Source: Adineta ricciae (taxonomy: Eukaryota > Rotifera > Eurotatoria > Adinetida > Adinetidae). From it: DNA of 64,000 nt. Shown piece by piece: positions 62,901 to 64,000 of this stretch. The notes under the pieces were generated by a model, which ran no database searches, was not told the origin of the DNA, and saw only the letters and a program-made list of their open reading frames with translations. The translations under genes and the position numbers were made by a program. Every line of letters starts with the position of its first letter. Within the stretch, counting starts at the first letter, position 1. The stretch is from contig CAJNOJ010000024.1 in the NCBI GenBank assembly GCA_905250025.1, positions 620,001-684,000 on the forward strand. The letters are read 5' to 3'.

Positions 62901-64000
62901 TTTCAGACATCAATTCACGTCAAGAGGATTGTGAGGTATATCAAAGAAATATTTTTTCATTCGTCTGTATGTTTTCAATGCAACTGAAGATGCCTCATCC
63001 AACAGCTCGTCGATATACTGAACCTGATGTGCGCCGTGCTTTTCCTTCAAATGAAAATCTTCGAAGAAAATTGACATCTTCATCCGAACTCGATCGTCGA
63101 CAAAGAACCGAAGATAAATCATGTTCATCTGTATGGGATAAATTTGCTCCTACATCTCATAAATGATGATATTTAACTTTAGGAACAATATGATGGCTTC
63201 GAATCGAACACACTGACGGATATAACACTGAGTGATTATTCGACAATCTTCTTAACACAAAATTCGAAATTAAACGAAGAAAATTTTAATGACAAATATT
63301 CCGCTGAGGTAAGATGACGGTTGCTATGTAGAATAAATGATTCTCTTCTTCTTTCATTTTACACCTGTTACTTTTCGCTTTAATCAACAACAATAAAGTA
63401 AAATGAAGGACTTGAAAAGAAGAGAAAAGAGTGCGAGTATATTTATATGGTGTGAACATTGAGGGAAAGAGAAGAAGAGAAAATTCTGACAAGTAAAAAG
63501 TGAGCTCTTGAATACATAAAAGTGTGATGCGAATAAAGACGTACATTTCATTGTTGTTGACGACTTCAACTTCTTTTTTTTTCTTTCTTTGTAATTTTTA
63601 AACATCGATTGTCTCTTTTCCTTCCATGCGATGTTTACACGACGATAAGAACGAAAAGAAAAGAAATCATCTTCTTCGTCGGCAAAACTTCAATTGACAA
63701 ATAGTCGATTTTCTTTCTTTGTATTTTCGTATACAAGTGATTATGTCAAAATCGATAAACTATACATTTCTTTATGGTTATAATTGTTTAGAAACTTTGT
63801 TTCTCTTTTCCCATTCGCATTAATAATAATAAAAAAGTTTGCGAGAGTGTTAGAAAAATGCACTCTGATCTTCATCTTTCAAATGTTCCATTATCTCAGT
63901 TTCGTCGTGTGAATGTAGGTTATGCATTGTTTACGTATGATTGATTTTATGCTTTTTTTTTCTTTGCTCAGACACCGCCGAATCGACCGAAATGGAATTC
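59959..64000 (+). CDS. Large disordered protein, unknown function (partial, runs off window)
   Basis: First exon starts MHRKSISTDYRNYPYVPPIY and is open for about 760 codons, to a donor at about 62251. It shares its N-terminal 110 residues with the preceding gene. A Cys pair (HLHICKNCQTS), a poly-Glu run and Lys/Arg-rich stretches follow. The rest is low-complexity Ser/Pro/Asn sequence with many possible phosphorylation sites (RRTSVLPVPL; STTPERRNSIPVL). Six or more further short exons can be joined (TDDLTPMENRQSLEQQ; KLLSDKYAFLRQNVNLSDTS; MLLGQRKSSLHDKSQSYSFD; ICYTNPKWHSVSNLSKTTSG; MPHPTARRYTEPDVRRAFPS; EQYDGFESNTLTDITLSDYS). The last of these ends at a donor at 63309. A possible next exon begins at 63972 (TPPNRPKWN). 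I recognise no domain. An acceptor (tctttcttttcag, 59920) precedes the ATG. Confidence 0.75.

Noticed and set aside
63858-63914. Possible alternative first exon (MHSDLHLSNVPLSQF) near the right edge
   Set aside because: It would end in phase 1 while the upstream exon of the main gene ends in phase 0, so both cannot enter the same downstream frame. There is too little sequence beyond 63972 to decide.

Overview
This window looks like nuclear DNA of a small-genome animal, most likely a bdelloid rotifer or a close relative. It is AT-rich and gene-dense. Introns are mostly 40-60 nt with GT..AG ends, and genes are often less than 400 bp apart. The content is metazoan: a rhodopsin-like GPCR, NUAK-type kinase, BTB-Kelch protein, 5-aminolevulinate synthase with heme-regulatory CP motifs, and the axonemal dynein assembly factor DNAAF5. 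The species assignment is inference. I saw no transposon ORFs, rRNA or CRISPR, and no tRNA I could support.

Layout. 1-3.5 kb: a plus-strand GPCR and a small membrane protein. 3.6-14.9 kb: a run of same-strand (minus) genes. In transcription order these are an unknown 267-aa protein, MCM4, a mitochondrial BCKDK/PDK-type kinase, a DHHC palmitoyltransferase, an unknown protein, PCNA and SPCS2. 14.9-16.9 kb has no recognisable gene. 16.9-21.3 kb: two tandem ACSF2-like acyl-CoA synthetases with mosaic, conversion-like similarity. 21.7-28.4 kb: AMP deaminase and 5-aminolevulinate synthase (minus). 29.1-30.6 kb: twinfilin (plus). 32.3-38.2 kb: a NUAK-family kinase with at least three possible first exons and two alternative last exons. 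39.6-44.0 kb: a TFIIIC (GTF3C2-like) WD40/zinc-finger protein (minus). 44.9-48.3 kb: BTB-Kelch and a PP1 glycogen-targeting subunit (plus). 48.5-51.4 kb: DNAAF5 (minus). 51.8-58.0 kb: three closely spaced plus-strand genes (zinc-finger/coiled-coil protein, ARHGAP1, a 3'-5' exonuclease). 58.5-64.0 kb: two tandem paralogues of an unrecognised disordered protein, the second running off the window.

Two features stand out. First, the kinase gene: three ATG exons all end in phase 2 and fit one phase-2 acceptor. After the last shared exon, two different exons, each beginning in the same phase, separately encode the end of the kinase C-lobe plus a different tail. Second, several same-strand neighbours are 73-165 bp apart, with a poly(A) signal and/or an orphan 3' splice site just before the downstream ATG. 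That is what operons resolved by spliced-leader trans-splicing would look like. In MCM4 the acceptor AG directly abuts the ATG.

Functionally the window mixes DNA replication (PCNA, MCM4), secretion (SPCS2), lipid, purine and heme metabolism, actin and Rho signalling, Pol III transcription and ciliary assembly. Neighbouring genes share no evident single pathway, although PCNA and MCM4 lie in the same minus-strand run. Gene models were spliced by eye; CDS coordinates span first to last coding base including introns.
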